Shown here: positions 55,053-64,000 of the stretch, piece by piece
Position numbering within the stretch: position 1 is the first letter of the stretch
Layout of the letters: the number at the start of each line of letters is the position of its first letter
Origin: Branchipolynoe longqiensis
Taxonomy: Eukaryota; Annelida; Polychaeta; Phyllodocida; Polynoidae
Direction: 5' to 3'
Length of the DNA stretch: 64,000 nt
Assembly (NCBI GenBank): GCA_030323885.1
Contig: CM059199.1
Span: 74,361,050 to 74,425,049 of the forward strand
Position numbers and translations under genes: made by a program
The notes under the pieces: model-generated
Told to the model about the DNA's origin: nothing
Seen by the model: the letters and a program-made list of their open reading frames with translations, nothing else
Database searches by the model: none

Positions 55053-57166
55053 TGTAGCAGTCACACTATGACGACAAGCGGCGACGACAGCCCAGCGACA
55101 GCGACTTCTGGTCTGTCGTCGAGTGTCGTCGAGTGTCGCTCGACTGTCGCCTGATTGTCGCCTGATTGTCGCCGCGACACCTCCGCGTCACCTCCATTTT
55201 CTCGACTGTCGCCTGGTTGTTGTAAGCTTTTTGGACATGTTGAAAAACTTTGACGACACCCGATGACAGCAGGTGTCGCTCGGCTGTCGATACAGTGTCG
55301 CTACGGTGTCGGTACAGTGTCGATACGGTGTTGTCTTTGCCGTTAAGGTGTCGTCTTTGTCGTTAAGCTATCTTCGCTTCTCTCTCCATAGCAGCTGTAT
55401 GTTTTTCTCTGTGTCTATGTGTGTGTCTGTGTGTGTGTCTCTGTGTCTCTGTGTGTGTCTCTGTGTCTCTGTGTGTGTCTCTGTGTCTCTATGTGTGTGT
55501 GTCTCTGTGTGTGTCTCTGTGTGTGTCTCTGTGTGTGTATCTCTGTGTATGTGTGGGTGTCTATGTGTGTATCTGTGTCTGTGTTTGTTTCTGTGTCTCT
55601 GTGTGTGTCTATGTGTGTCTCTGTGTGTGTATGGGTGTGTGTGTGTCTCTGTGTTGTGTCTCTGTCTGTGTGTGTCTGTGTGTGTCTGTGTGTGTGTCTC
55701 TGTGTGTGTCTCTGTGTTGCGTCTCTGTGTCTATGTGTGTGTCTATGTGTGTGTATCTGTGTCTGTGTGTGTCTCTGTGTGTGTATCTTTGTCTATGTGT
55801 GTGTCTCTGTGTGTCTCTGTGTGCGTGTCTCTGTATGGGTATGTGTGTCTGTGTGTGTGTCTGCGCATGTGTATCTGTGTTGTGTGTGTGTCTCTGTGTG
55901 TGTCTGTGTGTGTATATGTGTCTGTGTGTGTCAATGTGTCTCTGTGTGTGTCTCTTTGTCTCTATGTGTGTATGTGTGTGTCTATGTGTGTCGCTGTGTA
56001 TGTGTATCTGTGTGTGTCTCTGTGTTGTGTCTCTGTGTCTCTGTGTGTGTCTCTGTGTGTGTATCTGTGTCTGTGTGTGTCTATTTGTCTATATGTGTGC
56101 ATGTGTGTGTCTGTGTGTGTCTATGTAGGTGTATGTGTGTATGTGTCTGTGTGTGTGTGTCTCTGTGTGTGTCTCTGTGTTGTGTCTATGTCTCTGTGTG
56201 TGTCTCTGTGTGTGTATCTGTGTCTGTGTGTGTCAATGTGTCTGTGTGTGTCTCTTTGTCTCTCTGCGTGTCTCTCTGTGTGTCTCTGTGTCTTTGTGCC
56301 TCTGTTGTTGTGTGTGTCTCTGTGTGTGTATCAGTGCGTCTCGGTGTGTGTATCTCTGTGTCTGTATGTGTGTCTCTGTGTGTGTCTCTGTGTATGTGTG
56401 TGTGTCTCTGTGTCTGTGTCTCTGTGTGTGTCTCCATGTCTGTGTGTGTGTCTCTGTGTATATATGTCTCTATGTATGTATCTGTGTCTGTATCTGTGTC
56501 TGTATGTGTGTATATGTGTCCATGTGTGTGTCTGTGTGCGTGTCTCTGTGTATGTGTGTCTCTGTTGCAGACACAGAGACACAAACAGACACACACACAG
56601 AGACACACACAGACACACAGAAACACAGAGTCACAGAGTCACACAGGCACAGACACACATACACACACATAGAGACACACAGAGACACAGAGTCACATGC
56701 ACAGAGACACACACAGACACACACATACACACACATACACACACATAGAGACACACAGAGACACAGAGTCACACACACAGACACACACAGATACACACAC
56801 AGAGACACACACACAGAAACACAGAGACATACACACACAGACACACACAGACACACACACAGAAACAGATACACAGACACACACATAGAGACACACACAG
56901 AGACACCCAGAGACACACACAGAGACACAGACACACACATAGAGACACACGCATAGACACAGAGTCACGCACACACAGTCACACACACACAGACACTGTC
57001 GTCCCGCTGTCGTCCCGTCTGTCATCGGGCTGTCGTCCAGATGTTGTCCGATTGTCGTCTGATTGTCATCCAACTTGGACCGAATTTGCATATGTCGTCG
57101 GGTTTTCACAAATTCCAAGTCGCTGGGCTGTCGTCACCCCCTTGTCGTCGTAATGTGACTGCTACA
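55053..57166. mobile_element. 2.1-kb fold-back TIR element with simple-repeat arms
   Basis: Ends TGTAGCAGTCACACTATGAC and the complement of GTAATGTGACTGCTACA are inverted, extending inward through CAGCCCAGCGAC / GTCGCTGGGCTG. Flanks CTA and TTA. Inside, ~1.17 kb of TGTGTGTCTCTG-type repeat (55400-56567) turns abruptly at ~56568 into ~430 bp of its complement (CACACAGAGACACA). TGTCGTC/GTCGCTC words fill the space between TIR and arms. Cys/Val/Ser and His/Thr frames are artefacts. Confidence 0.8.
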
Positions 57167-57176
57167 TTAAGGCTTA

Positions 57177-57920
57177 TACCCCTGTCACACTACGACGTAA
57201 CAAGCCAACGTGAGCCTAACGTGGTCATTTTTCGTCATGACATTGGGTTACGTCATGATGACGTCAAAATGAAGTTAGAATGACGTCGAGCTACGTGACA
57301 TTACGTCGTGTTACGTCGAGTTACGTCAAGGTTTTGGACATGTTCAAAACTTTTGACGTAGGTCGAACGTAAGGGTTTACGTTCGCCCTACGTTATGTTC
57401 ACGTTCAGTGAACGTCAATGACGTTAAACGGACATTATTTCAACGCTGCTCACTACGTTCCACTACGTTCCACTACGTTCCACTACGTTCCACTACGTTC
57501 CACTATGTTGACCCACATTAATCCAAGTGCAAAAGCCTACGAGGCTTAATGGGAACGTCAGGAGAACGTCACGAGAACGTCAGGAGAACGTCAGGAGAAC
57601 GTCACGAGAACGTCAGGAGAACGTCACGAGAACATCAGGAGAACGTGCATTCAACGTACGTTCAACGTCTCATGACATAGCTAACGTCATGTAACGTTCT
57701 TATGGCGATGGAATAACGTTCATAACATTCCGTGAGCGTAGTGACGTTGTCCTCTCTCGGTCATTGACGGTATCACTACGCTTTACCAACGTTACGTTCT
57801 CGTCCACTACGCTGCATCCACGTTCAACTTGTGCCCAAATTTGCATACTACGCCGAGAAGTTCAACGTTCTTCACGTTCTCCCTACGTTGACGTCGTTAC
57901 GTCGTAGTGTGACAGCCCCA
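57177..57920. mobile_element. TIR element, ACGT-rich family, copy 1
   Basis: Ends TACCCCTGTCACACTACGAC and complement of GTCGTAGTGTGACAGCCCCA; flanks TTA and TAA. Interior contains five CACTACGTTC units (57453-57503) and about nine GGAGAACGTCA units (57556-57650). Confidence 0.85.
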
Positions 57921-58079
57921 TAAAGAAGACACTAACACCCCGTGATTCGACGGCGCCACCTATCTGAAAACTTTATCATTATACTATTACTGTAGCGTTC
58001 TCGCCACCTAGCAGGCTAATCCTGCTGACGTCACCACCATTCCGAACGTTGTACTTTCAAATCAATCGTCCGCAGTGCC

Positions 58080-58170
58080 TTAAAGTTGCATATTCCGATG
58101 GTTTTGAGTTTCTGTAATTTTTCTGAGATAAATATATTACATTGATTGTTATAATCTATCAAACTGACTA
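58080..58170. mobile_element. TTAA-type element F, left-end fragment
   Basis: TTAA then AGTTGCATATTCCGATGG and CTGAGATAAATATATTACA. Confidence 0.75.
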
Positions 58171-58871
58171 CAGTTAACTGATAAAGACAACAATAAATGC
58201 CATTATGACATGTGTCGATCTTGTGTCGCTCAATACACAAAATATTCACAATGCATGCAACATCTGACGGCCATGACAAACACTACGGTTGCGGGACCGT
58301 TGCCACAGCTCATACAAAAGCGGTGGAAATTACTAACATTCAAATGCACGTATGTCAGTCAACTTTATGTCAATATTTTGAAAATTCAAAAAGTATATTG
58401 CTTTTGGGTGATTGGAGCTTCCAAGATATCTACAATTTTGAATGTTTGGACCCTTTTGAAAATGTTAGGAGGGTACAAAACTCATCAGTCACTATTAATA
58501 CACAATATTCACAACGAATGCGACATTTGACGGCGAGGATGAACACGACGGTTGTGGGACCGTTGCCACGGCGCATGCGTGTGAATACCGTGTATTGCGG
58601 CTTAAATTAACTGAAGAAAAAGGACTACACTCATCTGTTTTGGGCGGACCAATCAGAATACCAGAGAGCATCACGTGGAGCAGAGGGACCAGGCGACTGT
58701 GTCATTGGGGAGATGGGGAGGAAGGGGACCAGGATGGGTTAGACTTAGAGTCTGAATAGTGGCAGACAGATTGGACCGTTCTAGACTCTAAGAAGGATGA
58801 TTACTCCATGGATCAAATGGTTTAGATCTAAGAGTTTTAGCTGGAGCTCACTAATGTCAGATGTGACTTTA
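58171..58871. repeat. Unassigned sequence with a ~75-bp direct repeat
   Basis: AATACACAAAATATTCACAA...GCGGGACCGTTGCCAC (58232-58303) recurs as AATACACAATATTCACAACG...GTGGGACCGTTGCCAC (58497-58568). The copies differ by scattered substitutions. The rest is unassigned. Confidence 0.6.
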
Positions 58872-59319
58872 GCCGTGTTCACACGGGCAAAATCTAAAGC
58901 GATTCAGCCAAGGCAAATCATATGAATCGATTTAGACGTTCGTTCACACGGGCAGTACTTGGGCCGGAAATCGATATCTGCGCATGAGCAAGTCCAGTCT
59001 GACCAGCGCCAGTTTTCGGTTAGGCGACATCACCTCTAACCGGTTCATAGACCAAATGATGTGCTATGTGCTTTTGATCGACCGGAAAGTCAACAAACTA
59101 AGGTCTCAATTGCGCATGCGTGTGACGTCCTTAATCCGCCTCAGTGCGTCCACACGGGCAAAATAAATTGATTCACAGAAATCGACTCACGTAAACTACC
59201 TCGAGAGGTGGTTTAGCTTATGCGGATCACAGGAATTGATTCAGCCCTAATTCGACTCAGACGCAAACAAGGCAAGTCGCTTTCTACGAATCGATTTACA
59301 TTGCCCGTGTGAACACGGC
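58872..59319. mobile_element. TIR element, CACACGGGCAA family copy 2
   Basis: GCCGTGTTCACACGGGCAAA and complement of TTGCCCGTGTGAACACGGC; TTA on both sides. Opposite orientation to 15178-15750 and ~125 bp shorter. Confidence 0.85.
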
Positions 59320-59408
59320 TTAAGAGTTGTATGTTCTGTGCAAAAGCTTGGAGTATTGCAGCTCGATATACCTCACAGTGTATTTGTTGTTATTGTGTTG
59401 TGGTGCTT

Positions 59409-59586
59409 AGTTTGTTTGTTTGTTGTTGTTTTACGTCCTAGCAACATCTAAGGTCAAATCAGGACGGGTACCGACGTGTGACAGTACGCACTCATGGCGA
59501 TTTTATAGTGCTGCCCCACTGGGAAATCAGGCCACCGGCACCATGATCCGATATCCCATTCAGTCACATTATCCTGACACTGATCT
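59409..59586 (-). mobile_element. SINE-A 3' half
   Basis: GTTTGTTTGTTTGTTGTTG tail, core to CATTATCCTGACACTGATCT; head absent. Confidence 0.85.
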
Positions 59587-60169
59587 AATTTCATTCAGAT
59601 TGCAGCGCGGTATTTAGTGATTTGCTTGTGGGGAGAGGGCGTTACTTGAGGATGTACGTTCGCTTAGGTTGGAACATGATATTTGCAGATCTAGTTTCAT
59701 GCAGGTTACAGGTAGATATTTAGGGATTCTAGTTATACACCCGCTTAATGGCGATATATCATTACCTGAATGTATTAGCTTTGGAGAGCAAGATTTGGGG
59801 AAGTGGGAATTGTCCTGCCATCCTGCGGCAATAAAAAATGGATGCTTTATCGAATGAAACCCTCTGTGGAGGCAGTTAGAGGATTTTGTGGTCTACTTCC
59901 CTGGTGTAGTTTTCATAAGGCGATCAAAACTTGGGTACCCTCTTTAGGCGCACTTACTGTATGAGGTCCACCAGGCAGCTGGCCCAAACACGTGACTGCG
60001 TGACGTCATAACGCCGCGACACATCCGCCCCCAACAGCGGGAGAAGAGAGATTTGACCTTCATTGCCGGTCTATCAATGAAGGTCATAGAGCGCGGTATA
60101 GCCATCCCGGAGTGGTGCCTGTCCAGGTATGACTGTCGTGGGAGACCCTATTTGGGGCGGTGGGCTGGC
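59587..60169. other. Unassigned stretch
   Basis: No recognised feature. Confidence 0.3.
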
Positions 60170-60470
60170 ATACTCGGTCACATACTAGGTCATATACTCA
60201 GTCATATACGCAGGCACATACTCGGTCATATACTCGGTCACACACTCGGTCACACACTCGGTCACACATTCGGCCACACACTCTGTCACACACTCGGGAA
60301 CACACTCGGGAACACACTCGGGAACACACTTGATCTGGTACTCCGTCATATACTCGGTCATATGATCTGTTATATACTCGGTCACAAACTCTCATGTACT
60401 TTGTTACATACTCCGCCAATTACTGTGTCATCCACCCAGCCATATACTCGGGTCATGCACTCGGTCACAC
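60170..60470. repeat. 12-bp minisatellite (TCATATACTCGG / TCACACACTCGG)
   Basis: About 22 units; codon-multiple period gives a four-residue repeating frame on each strand. Confidence 0.9.
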
Positions 60471-60534
60471 ACTATGCTATATGTATGTAAATATAAATAA
60501 ACATTAATCCATGACATTTGGTTGGAATACACAT

Positions 60535-60731
60535 AGAGTAAAACCTGTTTAACCAACCACATCCACAGATCGATCACTCCCCTATATAGATCGCTTTATT
60601 TGGGGCTCAAATGACCGGGCATAGCCTACAATACCATTGTAACGATAAACATAACTCCCTAATCCGACCACCTCCCTAAATGCACCAATTAAATCAGTCC
60701 CATGGTCGGTCGATTTAGCGAGGTTTTACTG
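60535..60731. mobile_element. GTAAAACC MITE, copy 2
   Basis: GTAAAACCTGTTTAACCAAC and complement of CGATTTAGCGAGGTTTTACTG; inner CACTCCCCTATATAGATCGC. Confidence 0.8.
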
Positions 60732-60927
60732 TACATACATATTAAATTGGTCAGCATATTAATGTAAGAGGCCCTCCATAATAAAGAGGGTCTTACATCT
60801 ACTGTTCGCTTGTCTATCGCTATTAATCGCAGCCAAATCTATATGCTGATCAAATCTCATCATTCAATCAATATGACAATTGATATCCATTGGCACTGAA
60901 GAGTATGTCTAAGTGTGCACAAATAAC

Positions 60928-61122
60928 CAGTCGCACTTTCTAACCAACCACCTTCCACAGATCGACCACTCCCCTATATCAATCGCTTTATTTGGGTCCC
61001 AAACGATCGCCCATACAATACCATTGTAACGATAATAACAAAAACTCCCTAAACCGACCACCTCCCTAAATGGACCATTTTAAATCAGTCCCATGGTCGG
61101 TCGAATTAGACACTTTTGACTG
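60928..61122. mobile_element. GTAAAACC MITE, copy 3
   Basis: About 85% like copy 2 through the interior (CACTCCCCTATATCAATCGC, ATGGTCGGTCGAATTAGA), same orientation, 200 bp downstream. Confidence 0.8.
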
Positions 61123-61409
61123 TAGCTACAAATGGATGTTTAACAACTTGCAGTATATGAACGCTGACAAGAGTACAAAATAATGGAGCCACATAGCGAA
61201 TTACTTAGCGCCCAATATACTAGATTTAGGAACGTGTGGGTATAGCTGTTGCCGATATCAAAACTTGTAGAGGAGTTGTAATAATAGTACAACTTGTGGC
61301 TAAGATCCATATCACGTAACACGTTGCAATACAGAGTAACATAGAAACCTACACAGTCATCGAGCTAGTAAGGTAAGACCATACAAATATTGCAATCACA
61401 AAACGCTAA

Positions 61410-61992
61410 TGGGCCTGTCACACTACGACGCTTCTCGCCGGCGACCCGTCAACGTGTGGTGTTTTTGGGCGATATTTGGTGAAATATGGAGACAGCGCGT
61501 TATCGGCGCGTCGGTACACGTCGGTACACTATTTTGGACGTTGACGGTCGGCGGACAACGTCGGCGCGCGTTATTGGTCGCCGATCGTTTTGAACATGTC
61601 CAAAACCACCAGCGACCGCCAGCGCGCGCAAATATATGGGTAAGGACGTTCGGCGCGCTTCGCGCTGCGTTGGACGCGCCGGAATAACGTTATGGGAACG
61701 CTAGGAAGACGGCGCGCACGCGGGAGGGTCGTTGCTCACGCGTTGCGCAAACTGGGCCGTTTTTGTTTTAGGCCCTAGCAACATTTAAGGTTAATTGAAG
61801 ACGTCGCGCCAAACTTCTTCTTTTTTTTTTCCCCAGCGCGTCGACACACGTTGGCCGCGCGCGCATAACGCGCCGCGCTGACGCCGATATTTTCGACCAA
61901 ACCGCCGAAAAGTTTGACGTTTCTCGACGCGCAAGATTTCATTTTCAACGCTGACGGGTCGCCGAGAGAAGCCTCGTAGTGTGACAGGGCCA
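61410..61992. mobile_element. TIR element, CGCGC-rich family
   Basis: TGGGCCTGTCACACTACGAC and complement of CGTAGTGTGACAGGGCCA, extending through CGGCGACCCGTCA; flanks TAA/TTA. Interior dense in GCGCGC and GTCGG. A SINE-A tail scrap (TTTTAGGCCCTAGCAACATT) is inside at 61768-61800. Confidence 0.85.
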
Positions 61993-62054
61993 TTACTTCA
62001 AACGTCGTGTGTTGGCATGTGGATCACAATGGCTTTTAGAGTTAATTGATCCAC

Positions 62055-62451
62055 GTAGATTTCAGTAGCTTCTGGAACTCAGAACATCGACCAAGCAATG
62101 CTGGTAATGCATATATGTGTGTGTACATTTCAGAACACTCCAGGGCTGTGTTCAAGTGTGCGGCTTGGAGAAATTCCAGACGTCGCACTAGTCTGAACGA
62201 CATTTAGCTGTCGGGTGCCTCGAAAAGGGTGGCCTCTATATCGTGCAGCCATTTGCAATTGAAAGAACAGCTCTGATTGGATGAAACTCATGGATATTTT
62301 GGAGGCGTTTTTGGCTCCTACCCGAAAAGTCAAATCTGAGGTACATGTTGAACGCAGCTTGGCCAAAAAGATGTTGAGGAGCCATCACAGAGTCGACTCT
62401 GCGACATACCCTGAAGGCGGCCCAGGTCATTTCAATAGTTTCTGGCACTCA
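62055..62451. repeat. ~100-bp satellite units and unassigned sequence
   Basis: 62058-62150 (TTTCAGTAGCTTCTGGAACT, GAACATCGACCAAGCAATGC, GTACATTTCAGAACAC) is one unit; 62430-62451 is the start of another, broken by the element at 62452. 62160-62425 is unassigned. Confidence 0.6.
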
Positions 62452-62627
62452 TGGCCCTGTCAATTTACCACGCTTTTCGCCGGTGCGCCGCCAACGCACA
62501 AAATCACTTTTAATCGTCGGGACACGTCAAACTTTTCGGCGTCAGCACAACGTATTAGTAGCGTGCGGCAGACGTTGTGGTAACGTATATCGATGTGTGC
62601 AAAAAAAAGCAAAAAAGTGTTGGCGCA

Positions 62628-63356
62628 CCGTCCTGATATGACCTTATACCCCTGTCACACTATGACGTAACAAGCAAATGTAAGCCTGATATGATCATGT
62701 TTCGTCATTACGTTGACGTATGTTGGGTTACGTTATGATGATGTCAGAATGACGTTAGACTGACGTTGAGCTACGTCATGTTACGTCATGTTACGTCGGC
62801 ATGCGTCAAAGTTTTGAACCTGTTCAAAACTTTCGACGTAAATCGAACGTAAGGGTTTACGTTCGCCTTATGTTCTGTTCACGTTCAGTGAATGTCAATG
62901 ACATTAAACGGAGGTTAATCAAATGCTGCTCACTACGTGCAACTACGTTCCACTACGTTGACCCACATTAAACCTGGTGGAAACGTCCACGCAGCGTAAT
63001 GGGAACGTCAGGAGAATGTCAGGAGAACGTCAGGAGAACGTACATTCAACGTACGTTCAATGTTTTGCCACCGTGTCATGATGTATGTAACATCAAGTAA
63101 TGTAGTTCTGGCGATGGAATAACATTCATAACGTTCCGTGAGCGTACTGATGTTGTCCTCTTTCGTTGAATGACGGTATCACTATGCTTTACCGACGTTA
63201 CGCTCTCGTCAACTATGCTGCATCCATGTTCAACTTGTGCCCAAATTTGCATACTTCGCCGAGAAGTTCAACGTTCTTCACATTCTCCCTATGCTGACGT
63301 CGTTACGTCATAGTGTGACAGGGTCTTTAGATGTAGCTAGGATGTAAAACAACAAA
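62628..63356 (-). mobile_element. SINE-A tail split by a TIR element
   Basis: GTCCTGATATGACCTTA (62630-62646) and TTAGATGTAGCTAGGATGTAAA (63327-63348, given here in part) are contiguous in intact SINE-A copies. TTA is duplicated at the break. Confidence 0.85.
62647..63326. mobile_element. TIR element, ACGT-rich family, copy 2, clean TTA duplication
   Basis: TACCCCTGTCACACTATGAC and complement of CATAGTGTGACAGGGTCT. About 85% like 57177-57920, with fewer internal CACTACGTTC and GGAGAACGTCA units. Confidence 0.9.
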
Positions 63357-63693
63357 GCAACAGTTTGCCGCAATGTGTGGGCATGACCCTAACACATGCA
63401 CGACGTGTGCTTGGCGTTCGCATAATGTTATTCCAGCGCATCCAACATATATTGATGCGCCCCTAACATCGCCATAATGTTGGCACCCACGTGTTCTCGC
63501 ACATTGAATGTTTTGTGCAAGCACAAAACTTCGCCGATACCGTGCCGCGTGCCGCTGACCGTCGACGTAGAACAACGAATACCAACACGCGCCTACCACC
63601 CGTGTAACGCTTCCTGACATATCCTGACGTTGCGCCAAAAAATCACATACCTCGACACGCATTGGCGAGAAGCGTTGTAATGTGACAGCACCA

Positions 63694-64000
63694 TCAGAAC
63701 ATCAACCAAGCCACGCTGGTAATGCACATATATCGGAGTACATTTCAGAACATACCAGGTGCCAGTAAATTTCAGTACTTTCTGTCACACAGAACATCAA
63801 CCAGGCCACACTCTTAATGCACATATATCTGAGGATGTATGTGTACATTTCAGAACCCACTGCGTACCAGTAGATTTCAGTAGATTCTGTTACACAGAAC
63901 ACAAGCCAAAGCCGAGGTGTGTACATTTCCTGTTTTTTTGTACATTGTGTACCTTGTGTACATTTCACCACCCACCAGGACTGGGAGAAAGAAACAGAGA
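63694..64000. repeat. ~100-bp satellite, three units to window end
   Basis: GAACATCAACCAAGCCACGC, GTACATTTCAGAACATACC and GTAGATTTCAGTAGATTCTG recur with ~95-104-bp spacing (63697, 63792, ~63896). Confidence 0.75.

Larger units (their letters stand above)
62452..63693. mobile_element. TIR element in satellite, host of a SINE and a second TIR element
   Basis: TGGCCCTGTCAATTTACCAC and complement of GTAATGTGACAGCACCA, with inner CGCTTTTCGCC / GGCGAGAAGCG. TCA at 62449-62451 and 63694-63696. The satellite unit at 63785-63800 (CACACAGAACATCAACC) supports the empty site. About 560 bp is its own; the rest is nested. Confidence 0.8.

Noticed and set aside
55273..56956. Long frames of up to 491 codons rich in Cys/Val/Ser or His/Thr on both strands
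   Set aside because: They are direct translations of TGTGTCTC-type repeats inside a fold-back element; composition is fully explained by the repeat.
57041..57283. 80-codon frame
   Set aside because: Bridges the right TIR of one element and the left TIR of the next.

Overview
This window reads as a gene-poor, repeat-dominated stretch of an invertebrate animal nuclear genome. I find no bacterial-style gene organisation, no rRNA, no canonical tRNA gene and no confident exon of a conserved host protein. Signs of a metazoan are tRNA-derived SINEs, tails of LINE (non-LTR) retrotransposons, tyrosine-recombinase (DIRS/Ngaro-like) retroelement remains, pogo/Tigger-like and other short TIR elements, long TA microsatellites and many minisatellites. 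I cannot place the species; a marine deuterostome or lophotrochozoan would fit, but this is inference from general repeat style only.

Layout. 0.4-1.4 kb is a ~100-bp tandem array. 2.4-10.2 kb holds SINE-A copies, a decayed DIRS/Ngaro-like gag and RT (4.4-7.0 kb), two short TIR elements, and a multi-layer nest (8.5-9.7 kb) in which a LINE tail and a SINE sit inside one older TTAA-type element. 12-13 kb is C-rich low complexity; 14.0-14.14 kb carries four perfect TGACGTCA sites. 15-17.4 kb has TIR elements and a second LINE tail with a clean 10-bp target duplication. 18.4-22 kb is stacked satellites (20-bp units, a GGGGC tract, a CACATC-rich tract, a 33-bp minisatellite). 22-26.8 kb has several TIR elements. 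27.25-28.4 kb is a multimeric TRIM-like element whose terminal repeats contain a tRNA-like sequence; a two-LTR relative lies at 39.8-40.3 kb. 28.6-51.3 kb is a mix of SINEs, MITEs and tandem repeats. 52.8-54.1 kb is a compact element with the A1-ORF-B1-A2-B2 split direct repeats typical of Ngaro-type elements. 55.05-57.17 kb is a 2.1-kb fold-back element made almost entirely of a short repeat and its inverted complement. 57.2-63.7 kb is packed with related TIR elements, including an element inserted in a SINE inside another element inside a satellite.

How it fits together. The order of insertion can be read from empty-site comparisons between copies in this same window. At least twelve TIR elements from about nine families are flanked by 3-bp duplications (exact or with one mismatch) and most begin with a GGSCCTGTCACA-like or related terminus, suggesting PIF/Harbinger-like mobilisation. 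Other groups use TTAA (piggyBac/Kolobok-like), TA (Tc1/mariner/pogo-like) or 9-bp (Mutator-like) duplications. The two observations I consider most novel are the tRNA-like sequence inside the LTR of a miniature LTR-type element, with tandem multimerisation, and the small non-autonomous split-direct-repeat element with its own promoter and poly(A) signals. All family names are by hallmark structure read by eye; no search was run.
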